Assembly (NCBI GenBank): GCA_947448725.1
Contig: CANFOM010000021.1
Coordinates: 1-42,208, forward strand
DNA length: 42,208 nt
DNA from: Bacteroidota bacterium
GTDB lineage: Bacteria > Bacteroidota > Bacteroidia > Chitinophagales > Chitinophagaceae
Reading direction: 5' to 3'
The notes under the pieces are model-generated. The model made no database searches, was not told the DNA's origin, and was given only the letters and a program-made list of their open reading frames with translations. Made by a program: the position numbers and the translations under genes. Positions 24,893-32,639 of the stretch are shown piece by piece (position 1 is the first letter of the stretch; each line of letters opens with the position of its first letter).

Positions 24893-26143
24893 ATGACTAC
24901 TAATAAACAAATTGGACTCTTGTCCTTGCCAGTTTTTGTTGCTGCCTTAGGTTATTTTGTAGATGTATATGATTTACTCTTATTTACAATTGTAAGACAG
25001 CCAAGTGTTATGAGTTTGGGTTCGACAGCCGAAACTATTATTGTAGATAGTGCGCATATTATTAATTGGCAAATGTCAGGTTTATTAATAGGAGGAATTT
25101 TATGGGGGGTATTGGGAGATAAAAAAGGAAGATTAAAAGTATTATTTGGATCTATTATACTTTATTCGGTGGCCAATTTTTTAACCTCCTTCGTTCATAG
25201 TGTAGATCAATATGCTTATTGCAGATTTATTGGAGGCATTGGTCTAGCAGGAGAATTAGGCGCAGGGATCACTTTGGTTTCGGAAATGCTTCCTAAAAAT
25301 AAAAGAGGCATTGGTACTTCCTTGGTGGCGGGTATTGGTTTATTTGGCGCAGTATTTGCCTACTTTACTTTTAAATTTACTGCTGATTGGAGATTGTGTT
25401 ATCAAATAGGCGGCGTACTTGGATTTTTCTTATTAATCCTTCGTGTTAAAGTGGCGGAATCCTTTATGTTTGAGTCCACCAAATTGGCCAAGATTTCAAA
25501 AGGAAATTTTTTAATGTTTTTTAGTTCTTACAAACGTTTCTCAAAATACATCAAAGCTATTTTAATAGGCTTGCCTACTTGGTTTGTGATTGGGGTGATG
25601 GTGAATTATAGTAATAAGTTTGCTACTGGTTTATATGGAGTCAATTTAATTGATTCCGGAAAGGCAGTTATGTTTGCCTACATTGGAATTGCGGTGGGTG
25701 ATTTATTGATTGGTTATGTGAGCCAATATTTTCAAAGTAGAAAAAAAGCTTTATTGGTATTTTATTCTTTAAATATCGTTTGCATGATTTTATTTTTTAG
25801 CGCATTCAATAATAATGATGATATCATGTACCTTATTTGTGGTTTACTTGGCTTTAGTACAGGCTATTGGGCTATTTTTAATACGATGGCGGCCGAACAG
25901 TTTGGCACTAATTTAAGAGCAACAGCCGCCACTACGATTCCTAACATGGTGAGAGGTGCTTTGCCATTGATTAATTTTTTATTCCTTGATTTGCTTCAAA
26001 AAAAGTTAGGCTGGAGCATTATTCAAAGTGGTATTTTTACAGGGGCTACAGTAATGATCATTACTTTGATTGCTTTTGTTTTTACAGAGGAAACCTACCA
26101 TAAGGATTTAGATTATTTAGAATACGACCAGCCACTTCCTTAG
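24893..26143 (+). CDS. MFS transporter
   Basis: This 416-residue integral membrane protein has about 12 hydrophobic segments. The MFS loop 2-3 motif reads GVLGDKKGRLKVLFGS (~72-87), followed by GGIGLAGELGAGITLVSEMLPKNKRGIG, which is typical of the sugar porter/metabolite:H+ symporter branches. A second MFS-like loop (IGYVSQYFQSRKKALL) starts the second half. Substrate is unknown. The gene is in the run with DedA and the GT9 gene (10-bp gap). Confidence 0.9.
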   Translation: MTTNKQIGLLSLPVFVAALGYFVDVYDLLLFTIVRQPSVMSLGSTAETIIVDSAHIINWQMSGLLIGGILWGVLGDKKGRLKVLFGSIILYSVANFLTSFVHSVDQYAYCRFIGGIGLAGELGAGITLVSEMLPKNKRGIGTSLVAGIGLFGAVFAYFTFKFTADWRLCYQIGGVLGFFLLILRVKVAESFMFESTKLAKISKGNFLMFFSSYKRFSKYIKAILIGLPTWFVIGVMVNYSNKFATGLYGVNLIDSGKAVMFAYIGIAVGDLLIGYVSQYFQSRKKALLVFYSLNIVCMILFFSAFNNNDDIMYLICGLLGFSTGYWAIFNTMAAEQFGTNLRATAATTIPNMVRGALPLINFLFLDLLQKKLGWSIIQSGIFTGATVMIITLIAFVFTEETYHKDLDYLEYDQPLP

Positions 26144-26153
26144 TTTATAAAGT

Positions 26154-27179
26154 ATGCGTTTACTATTTATCCGTTTCTCTTCTATTGGTGATATTGTTCT
26201 TACAACACCGGCAATTCGTTGCGCTAAGCAGCAAATACCAGGCGTAGAAATACATTTTCTAACTAAAGCCACTATGAAAGATTTGGTGATGGCCAATCCC
26301 TATATTGATCAATGCCATTTTTTAGATCAAGATATTAAGGAGACTATTTCTGAATTAAAGAAATTTGAATTTGATTACATCATTGACTTGCATCATAATA
26401 TAAGATCTTGGAAGATTAAAAGCGCCTTAGGGGTAAAAGCCTTTAGTTATCAAAAATTAAGCATAAGAAAATTAATCTTGGCCAAATTGCATATTAACTT
26501 ATTACCTACAACACATGTTTGTAATAGGTATTTGGATACTTTAAAGCAGTTGAATGTAACCAACGATGGAAAAGGCTTGGATTATTTTTTCCCTGTAAAT
26601 AATACATTTACTGCGGCTCATTTACCTACTAGTCATCAAGCGGGTTTTATTGCGTTTGTGATAGGGGCATCTTATTATAATAAAAAAATGCCAGTCCAAA
26701 AATGGGTTCAATTGGCAGCAACACTAAAAAAGCCCATTGTGCTTATTGGAGGGAAAGAGGATATAGTGGAAGCTAATTTAATTGCACAATCCAATACGAA
26801 TTACGTTTACAATGCATGTGGTAAGTTTAGTTTGCAAGAATCGGCAAGTATCCTTCAAATGTCGACAGTAGTGGTGTCGCATGATACTGGCTTCTTGCAT
26901 GTTGCAGTGGCTTTGAAAAAACCTACTATCACCATTTGGGGGGCAACAAGTCCGGCTTTACAATTTGAAGCCTATTATCCAAGTCAAAATACGCCAGCAC
27001 ATTTTAATTCGATAGTGCCACATTTACCTTGTCAGCCTTGTACCAAACAAGGAGATCAACATTGTCCAAAAGGGCACTTCGCCTGCATGCAGCAACAAAA
27101 CATCAACACCATTGCGGCCAAGGTGAACGAATTTCTTTTAATTAAAGTAAGGATAAAAGAAAAAGCCTTCCTCCGATGA
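26154..27179 (+). CDS. GT9-family glycosyltransferase (heptosyltransferase-like)
   Basis: This 341-residue GT-B enzyme opens with the family signature FIRFSSIGDIVLTTPAIRC and has the C-terminal donor-binding region VSHDTGFLHVAVALKKPT followed by IWGATSP. The family adds heptose or similar sugars from ADP-linked donors to lipopolysaccharide core on the cytoplasmic face. A cysteine-rich tail (LPCQPCTKQGDQHCPKGHFACM) is common in this branch. No other LPS gene is adjacent. Its last codons lie within the terminator hairpin at 27161-27196. Confidence 0.92.
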   Translation: MRLLFIRFSSIGDIVLTTPAIRCAKQQIPGVEIHFLTKATMKDLVMANPYIDQCHFLDQDIKETISELKKFEFDYIIDLHHNIRSWKIKSALGVKAFSYQKLSIRKLILAKLHINLLPTTHVCNRYLDTLKQLNVTNDGKGLDYFFPVNNTFTAAHLPTSHQAGFIAFVIGASYYNKKMPVQKWVQLAATLKKPIVLIGGKEDIVEANLIAQSNTNYVYNACGKFSLQESASILQMSTVVVSHDTGFLHVAVALKKPTITIWGATSPALQFEAYYPSQNTPAHFNSIVPHLPCQPCTKQGDQHCPKGHFACMQQQNINTIAAKVNEFLLIKVRIKEKAFLR

Positions 27180-27196
27180 ATCGAAAGAAGGCTTTT
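27161..27196. terminator. Hairpin terminator at the end of the GT9 run
   Basis: AAAAGCCTTC (27161-27170) pairs with GAAGGCTTTT (27187-27196). An inner CGA/TCG pair around TGAA closes the 16-nt loop. It overlaps the GT9 stop codon. The T-rich flank on both strands could also serve the convergent malate dehydrogenase gene. Confidence 0.75.
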
Positions 27197-27237
27197 AAAT
27201 AATAAGCTTTCGCTTAATTAAGTATTATTGAATTAGA

Positions 27238-28167
27238 TTACAATGTTTTTAAAACATCGTTCATGTTTCTTACGGCATCAGCGCTTTTATTAAATGCAGC
27301 TTGCTCATCTGCAGAAAGGTCCATTTCGACAATTTTTTCCCAGCCATTTTTACCAATCACTACTGGAACGCCTAAGCAAATATCTTTTTGACCGTATTCG
27401 CCATTTAAGCTTACGCAGCAAGTAAACAATTTTTTCTCATCTCTTACAATGCTCTCTACTAATGCAGCTCCGGCAGCACCTGGTGCATACCATGCAGAAG
27501 TACCTAATAATTTTGTAAGTGTTGCACCACCTACCATCGTATCATTGATAATTTTTTCTTGTTGAGCAGCGTCTAAGAATTTGGTAACTGGAATACTATT
27601 CCAAGTAGCATGCTTGATTAAAGGAATCATCGTAGTATCACCGTGTCCACCCACTACCAATGCATTTAAATCAGAAGGGCTGCAGTTTAAAGTGGTACTT
27701 AATTGATATTTAAAACGAGCACTATCTAGAGTTCCGCCCATTCCTATAATTTTATTTTTAGCCAATCCAGTAGATTGTAAAGCTAAATAAGTCATGGTAT
27801 CCATTGGGTTGCTAATGACAATAATAATGGCATTAGGAGAGAATTTTAAAATGTTCTCACAAACACCTTTTACGATACCTGCATTAGTGCCAATTAATTC
27901 TTCGCGGGTCATGCCTGGTTTACGAGGTAAACCAGAGGTAATCACTACCACGTCTGAGTTAGCTGTTTTAGAATAATCATTCGTGCTTCCGCTAATTCTA
28001 GTATCAAAACCTAGTAATGCAGCTGTTTGCATCATGTCTTGTGCTTTGCCTTCAGCAAATCCTTCTTTGATGTCTAATAAAACCAATTCTTGTGCTAATT
28101 CTTTACGAGCAATATTGTCTGCGCATGTTGCACCTACTGCTCCTGCGCCTACTACGGTAACTTTCAT
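27238..28167 (-). CDS. mdh: Malate dehydrogenase (LDH-like, NAD-dependent)
   Basis: The 309-residue cytoplasmic enzyme oxidises malate to oxaloacetate in the TCA cycle. The Rossmann GAGAVGATC motif is at 7-15 and Asp32 marks NAD preference. Arg82 (GLPRKPGM) is the residue that separates malate from lactate dehydrogenases, Arg88 and Arg151 bind the substrate, and His175 (GGHGDTTM) is the catalytic base. It belongs to the short LDH-like MDH group usual in Bacteroidota. It is transcribed alone, with a TAACTTTG box 39 nt upstream. Confidence 0.97.
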   Translation of the reverse strand: MKVTVVGAGAVGATCADNIARKELAQELVLLDIKEGFAEGKAQDMMQTAALLGFDTRISGSTNDYSKTANSDVVVITSGLPRKPGMTREELIGTNAGIVKGVCENILKFSPNAIIIVISNPMDTMTYLALQSTGLAKNKIIGMGGTLDSARFKYQLSTTLNCSPSDLNALVVGGHGDTTMIPLIKHATWNSIPVTKFLDAAQQEKIINDTMVGGATLTKLLGTSAWYAPGAAGAALVESIVRDEKKLFTCCVSLNGEYGQKDICLGVPVVIGKNGWEKIVEMDLSADEQAAFNKSADAVRNMNDVLKTL

Positions 28168-28206
28168 ATAATGTTATTTTTAATGTATGTATTATTTTTT
28201 CCGGTG

Positions 28207-28214
28207 CAAAGTTA
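28207..28214 (-). promoter_or_regulatory. -7 box of mdh
   Basis: The minus strand reads TAACTTTG, an exact -7 consensus, 39 nt before the mdh start and immediately after the stop of the thioredoxin-like gene. Confidence 0.55.
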
Positions 28215-28215
28215 A

Positions 28216-28725
28216 CTAATTGCTTTCTATTAATTTAGCCATTTCTAAAACATCTGCGCCTTGTTCATAAACTTTTAACAAACTACCATTCACGTACAAT
28301 GCCATAAAGGGAGTCATTCTAGGTCTAAAAAAGCTAGCAATGGTAAAATTGGGGTCACGACCAATAATGATATTGGGCTTGTTGACTAAATTAAAGTTAG
28401 CAGCAAATTTTTTGATAGATTCCATGTCTCGGAAACTATCCCAAATAAATAGTACGTCTTTAAACTTAGCTGGATATTTATTTATTTCAGCTGCTTCTTT
28501 TTGGCAATGAGGGCAATCTGGACTAAATATAATAATACAAGTAAACTTATATTTAGGAAGTTGTTTATTAGTTATTTCTTTACCATCTAATCCTGTAATG
28601 GAAAAGGCAGGTATTCTGTTGTCTTTTAAATAGGGGGAGTTAGGATCTACCACTGCAGGTTTCTCTTGTGCATGGAGTTGAGTGAAAAGCAATACACCCA
28701 ATACTAAAGTTAAAAAATGCTTCAT
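28216..28725 (-). CDS. Exported thioredoxin-fold protein (TlpA/AhpC-TSA-like)
   Basis: The 169-residue protein has a signal peptide (1-20, ending LHAQ) and a thioredoxin fold with a CPHC redox motif at Cys71-Cys74 (FSPDCPHCQKE). The cis-proline loop is seen in PRMTPFMALYVNG. It likely reduces or exchanges disulfides in the periplasm as TlpA/ResA-like proteins do; substrates are unknown. It is the third gene of a lysA-ABC ATPase-tlpA-like run, 24 bp after the ATPase gene. Confidence 0.9.
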   Translation of the reverse strand: MKHFLTLVLGVLLFTQLHAQEKPAVVDPNSPYLKDNRIPAFSITGLDGKEITNKQLPKYKFTCIIIFSPDCPHCQKEAAEINKYPAKFKDVLFIWDSFRDMESIKKFAANFNLVNKPNIIIGRDPNFTIASFFRPRMTPFMALYVNGSLLKVYEQGADVLEMAKLIESN

Positions 28726-28749
28726 AATTGTTTTGTTATTTTATTATAG

Positions 28750-29520
28750 TTATTTTTTTTGTTCCATCATCCGCATCGATTTTGCATCTTGCAAAAACTC
28801 GGAGGCGAATATAAAATTATTTAATAATTTATTTTGACTAAATATAATATCTTGATTGGATCCTTCCCATTCTTTTTTCCCTTGGTTTAAATAAATGATA
28901 TAATTGCCAATTTCCATTACACTATTCATGTCATGGGTAACCACAATGGTGGTGATGTTAAATTCGACGGTTAATTCATGAATAAGCTTATCTATGACCA
29001 TCGAAGTTTGCGGGTCCAAGCCTGAATTGGGTTCGTCGCAGAACAAATATTTTGGCTGCATAACCAATGCTCTAGCCAATCCTACTCTTTTTTTCATTCC
29101 CCCACTTAATTCGGCAGGGAACTTATTATTCACATCCATTAATTGAACACGGGCCAATATCTCGTTTACTTTTATTTTCTTCTCTTCTAAATTTAATTCA
29201 GAAAACATATCTAAAGGGAATCGTACATTTTGTTCTACAGTCATAGAATCGAATAATGCATTTCCTTGAAATAACATGCCTAAGTTTTGTCTTAATTCTT
29301 TTCGATCTTCTTTCTCCATTGTAGAAAAAGCAATATTGTCAAAAAGCACTTCTCCTTTGTCTGCTTTTAATAAGTCTACAATGCATTTAACTAAAACTGT
29401 TTTTCCACTTCCACTGGTTCCAATAATTAAATTGCAAATACCTGGTTTAAATTGGGCACTAATGTCATCAATGATCACTCGGTCTCCAAATTTTTTACTG
29501 ATATGTTGTAGCTCAATCAT
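28750..29520 (-). CDS. ABC transporter ATPase, MlaF-type
   Basis: This 256-residue ATPase has Walker A GTSGSGKT (34-41), Q loop Gln85 (GMLFQGNALFDSMTV), signature LSGGMKKR (138-145), Walker B YLFCDEP (158-164) and the switch His in VVTHDM. The GNALFDSMTVEQNV and LSGGMKKRVGLARAL patterns are those of MlaF/Ttg2A ATPases, which drive phospholipid transport with an MlaE permease and an MCE protein. Here it follows lysA by 2 bp and has no permease beside it; an MlaE-type permease lies about 11 kb away at 40253. Confidence 0.92.
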   Translation of the reverse strand: MIELQHISKKFGDRVIIDDISAQFKPGICNLIIGTSGSGKTVLVKCIVDLLKADKGEVLFDNIAFSTMEKEDRKELRQNLGMLFQGNALFDSMTVEQNVRFPLDMFSELNLEEKKIKVNEILARVQLMDVNNKFPAELSGGMKKRVGLARALVMQPKYLFCDEPNSGLDPQTSMVIDKLIHELTVEFNITTIVVTHDMNSVMEIGNYIIYLNQGKKEWEGSNQDIIFSQNKLLNNFIFASEFLQDAKSMRMMEQKK

Positions 29521-29522
29521 AA

Positions 29523-30740
29523 TTATTTATTAAGCGGCATTTGCAATGCCAATAAATCATCCATGTTGTCTGGGCGGCTTATTAATCTTGCTACTCCATC
29601 TTCAAACAATACTTGTGCAGGCTTAAAACGTGCATTGTAATTGCTTGACATTTCATAGCCGTAAGCACCAGCATTATAAAATACCAATAAATCTCCTTCT
29701 TCTATTGTTGGCAAGGGCCTTTCCCATGCAAAGGTATCTGTTTCGCAAATATTGCCCACCACAGCATATTTTTTTAGCTCTTTGGTGGGTGCACTTAAGT
29801 TATCTATATGATGATAGGCATCATAAAACATAGGTCTTATTAAGTGATTTAAGCCACTGTTGATACCTGCAAAACAAATATCCCCGGACTGCTTAAGTAC
29901 ATTTACTTTGGTGATGAAAAAACCAGCTTCACTTACTAAATACTTTCCTGGTTCAAACCAAGCTGTTAAATTTCTTCCTGCTTTAGCAGATAGTGCAGCC
30001 ATAATTTTATTTACCTCTGCACCCAATAAAGCAATGTCAGTTCCTTTTTCATTGGATTGATAAGGCACTTTAAATCCTCCGCCAAAATCTAAAATATTTA
30101 CTGTAGGAAAATCGGGTAGTATTTGTTCAAACACTTCTGCAGATTGTAAAAACACCGCCACATCTTTTATTTCACTTCCGGTATGGATGTGCAATGTGGC
30201 AATATTGATTTTGTACTTTTCTTGTAATGCTTTGAGTTCGTTAATTTGTTTAGCTGGTATGCCAAACTTACTTTTATCATGACCTGTTGAAATTTTTAAA
30301 TTACCCCCTGCCATAATATTGGGTCTAATTCTCACGCCCACGGGATATCTATTGCCATAAGTGATTCCAAATTTTTCTACATTGGAAAGACTATCAATAT
30401 TAATGTGTACGCCTAAACTCACGGCTTCTTTTATTTCTTCAAAATCAACACTATTACTAGTATACAAAATATTAGAAGGGTCAAAGCCAACATGTATGGC
30501 CAATTTTACTTCATTGATGGAACTACAATCTATATTGCACCCTGCTTTTTTAAAAACGTCTAATACATGAATATTGGTAAGTGCTTTACATGCATAAAAA
30601 AAACAAACCGACTTATTAGAGAAATGGGTTAACAAGCTTTTATATTGATCCACCATTTTTTCGGCATGGTACACATACAACGGAGTGCCATACGTATGGG
30701 CGGCCTCTTTTAATTGTTCGTAGGATAAACTTGAATTCAT
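29523..30740 (-). CDS. lysA: Diaminopimelate decarboxylase
   Basis: This 405-residue fold-type III PLP enzyme makes L-lysine from meso-diaminopimelate. The Schiff-base lysine is in FFYACKALTN (Lys52 from this start), the glycine-rich phosphate loop is GGGFKVPY, EPGKYLV binds substrate, and CETDTFAWERPLP provides the catalytic cysteine and specificity loop. The start at 30740 (MNSSLSYEQL) is preferred to an ATG five codons earlier because a near-consensus -7 box, TATCTTCG at 30752-30745, lies 4 nt before it. It leads a three-gene run with the ABC ATPase and thioredoxin-like genes. Confidence 0.96.
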   Translation of the reverse strand: MNSSLSYEQLKEAAHTYGTPLYVYHAEKMVDQYKSLLTHFSNKSVCFFYACKALTNIHVLDVFKKAGCNIDCSSINEVKLAIHVGFDPSNILYTSNSVDFEEIKEAVSLGVHINIDSLSNVEKFGITYGNRYPVGVRIRPNIMAGGNLKISTGHDKSKFGIPAKQINELKALQEKYKINIATLHIHTGSEIKDVAVFLQSAEVFEQILPDFPTVNILDFGGGFKVPYQSNEKGTDIALLGAEVNKIMAALSAKAGRNLTAWFEPGKYLVSEAGFFITKVNVLKQSGDICFAGINSGLNHLIRPMFYDAYHHIDNLSAPTKELKKYAVVGNICETDTFAWERPLPTIEEGDLLVFYNAGAYGYEMSSNYNARFKPAQVLFEDGVARLISRPDNMDDLLALQMPLNK

Positions 30741-30828
30741 TGTACGAAGATACAATTAGAACTAGGTTCAGTCATTATATCAACCGTATAATTTTAAAAA
30801 ATTGTAGAAGGAAAAATACTACTAAGTG

Positions 30829-31539
30829 TTATTCAACAGGACTTTCAGGACTTTCGTCTTCCTTGCTTGACTCGGCTTCATAGCCGTCTGTTTCTTCTGG
30901 CAAATTAGGCGTTTCTGCGTCTTCTGTTTGTTCTAAAACGCTATTGTCGGTAAAGTCTTCCGGTTTGATTACGGTAGCTTCCACTAATTGGTCGGCCAAA
31001 ACCTCTCTTATTTTAGGTAAATCATCGGTCGAATTGATTCCGAAATAATCCATAAAGTTTTTAGAAGTAGAGTACACTAATGGCTTACCAGGTAAATGTT
31101 CGTTTCTTCCACTAATGGTTATTAATTCTTTCTCTAATAATTTTTGAATAGAATAATCGCTATTCACGCCTCTGATGGCTTCAACTTCGCCTTTGGTAAT
31201 GGGTTGTTTATAAGCAATAATAGCCAAAGATTCTAAAGCTGCATTGGACAAGCGCTTTAAGAATTTATCTCCATTTAATTGAGCAATCGTTTTGTGAAAA
31301 TCGGGCTTAGTTAAAAACTGCCAGCCACCGCCGCTTTGTTTTAATTCAAATGGATAAAATTCGGTACTGTATTTTTCTTGTATTCCGTTTAAGGCACTTT
31401 CAACTTGATCCAAACTAATTCTTTCTTCTAAAAATCCAAATGCATTATTGATGAGTTCAGTAATGTCGTTAGCATTCAATGCTTTTTCACTTGCAAAAAT
31501 AAGTGCTTCAATATGCGGAATAATTTGGCTGATTTCCAT
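30829..31539 (-). CDS. scpB: Chromosome segregation/condensin subunit ScpB
   Basis: The 236-residue protein has the tandem winged-helix fold of ScpB, the kleisin-associated subunit of the SMC-ScpAB condensin. The conserved block LSNAALESLAIIAYKQPITKGEVEAIRGVNS-type sequence is at ~95-126 and is followed by LLEKELITISGRNEHLPGKPLVYSTSK. The C-terminal ~45 residues are an acidic, disordered tail rich in Glu, Ser and Pro. It lies 12 bp after atpG in the same direction; no scpA or smc gene is in the window. Confidence 0.95.
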   Translation of the reverse strand: MEISQIIPHIEALIFASEKALNANDITELINNAFGFLEERISLDQVESALNGIQEKYSTEFYPFELKQSGGGWQFLTKPDFHKTIAQLNGDKFLKRLSNAALESLAIIAYKQPITKGEVEAIRGVNSDYSIQKLLEKELITISGRNEHLPGKPLVYSTSKNFMDYFGINSTDDLPKIREVLADQLVEATVIKPEDFTDNSVLEQTEDAETPNLPEETDGYEAESSKEDESPESPVE

Positions 31540-31551
31540 AAGGTTTGGGGC

Positions 31552-32421
31552 TTAACCGTTTAACGCTGCAGCACCACTTACAATTTCTGTAAGTTCAGTG
31601 GTGATGGCTGCTTGACGAGCACGGTTGTATGATAATTTCAATGATTTTAATAATTCGTTTGCGTTTTCACTTGCTTTATCCATCGCAGTCATTCTAGCAC
31701 CATGCTCACTAGCATTCGCGTCTAGCACAGCTTTGAACAATTGGGTGTTTAATATTTTTGGCATTAACTCGGCAACCAATACTTCTTTATGTGGCTCAAA
31801 AATAAAATCTGTTTTTTTCTGATTGGCTTTTTTGGCAATTTTAGGAATGGGTAAAAATGGTTCTGCTGTGGGCAATTGAGTGGCTGCATTTTTAAATTCA
31901 CTGTAAATAACTTCAATCGCATCAAACTCTTTATTAGCAAATGCATTCATTGCCGCTTTTGCTGCAGTTTGTACATTTTCAAATTTCAAGTTCAAGAAAA
32001 TATCTTTATAATCGGCATTGGTTTTGTATCCAGACTTTGATAAACTTTCAAATCCTTTCTTGCCAATATTCCAAATAGTAATGTTTTTATGCTCGTATTT
32101 TTCGCCGATGGTGGTCTTGGCTAATTTTACCAAATTAGCATTGTAACCACCACACAATCCTCTATCAGAAGTAATCACGATTAACAACACATTGTTCACT
32201 GGTCTAGTTTCTGCTAAGGCCAGGTTCATGTCTCCGTCCAAACTGCCAATGATATTACTTAGCATCTCTTGAAGCTTGCGGGTATAAGGCCTCATTTGTG
32301 TAATTGCGTCTTGAGCACGGCGTAATTTTGCAGCACTTACCATTTTCATGGCTTTAGTGAGTTGCTGTGTACTTTGGGTACTTTTAATCCTATTTCTTAC
32401 TTCGTTTAATTGACCTGCCAT
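31552..32421 (-). CDS. atpG: F1Fo ATP synthase gamma subunit
   Basis: The 289-residue protein forms the central rotor stalk of the F1 sector. The N-terminal helix has NRIKSTQSTQQLTKAMKMVSAAKLRRAQ (family signature), the mid domain has ITSDRGLCGGYNANLVK, and the C-terminal helix reads MDKASENANELLKSLKLSYNRARQAAITTELTEIVSGAAAL. No other ATP synthase gene is adjacent: its upstream region is a divergent promoter region toward secA and scpB lies downstream. It has its own well-formed promoter. Confidence 0.97.
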   Translation of the reverse strand: MAGQLNEVRNRIKSTQSTQQLTKAMKMVSAAKLRRAQDAITQMRPYTRKLQEMLSNIIGSLDGDMNLALAETRPVNNVLLIVITSDRGLCGGYNANLVKLAKTTIGEKYEHKNITIWNIGKKGFESLSKSGYKTNADYKDIFLNLKFENVQTAAKAAMNAFANKEFDAIEVIYSEFKNAATQLPTAEPFLPIPKIAKKANQKKTDFIFEPHKEVLVAELMPKILNTQLFKAVLDANASEHGARMTAMDKASENANELLKSLKLSYNRARQAAITTELTEIVSGAAALNG

Positions 32422-32485
32422 AGCTTTTATTAGTTTCTAAAGTTCAAGTGGGAGCCTGTTAAATTTCTAGGGCTCCAAAGGCGAG

Positions 32486-32516
32486 CAAAGGTATCATTTT
32501 TTCGTCCATTTTTCAA
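32486..32516 (-). promoter_or_regulatory. Promoter of atpG-scpB
   Basis: On the minus strand TTG (32516-32514) is followed after 20 nt by TACCTTTG (32493-32486), matching both parts of the Bacteroidota promoter (TTG, ~20 nt, TAnnTTTG). The start codon is 64 nt further on. Confidence 0.6.
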
Positions 32517-32585
32517 TTTTAAGGCTATTCAAGTTAATTTTTATATTGGATACCCCTTAAAACCTTCAAACTCACCCCAATTACT

Positions 32586-32593
32586 TAACTTTG
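32586..32593 (+). promoter_or_regulatory. -7 box of secA
   Basis: TAACTTTG is an exact TAnnTTTG match 46 nt before the secA start codon, divergent from the atpG promoter. No TTG is found at the usual upstream distance. Confidence 0.5.
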
Positions 32594-32639
32594 GCACGCC
32601 TATTGAGTATAGGTTTTAACACAATTATCAAGCAGGAAT

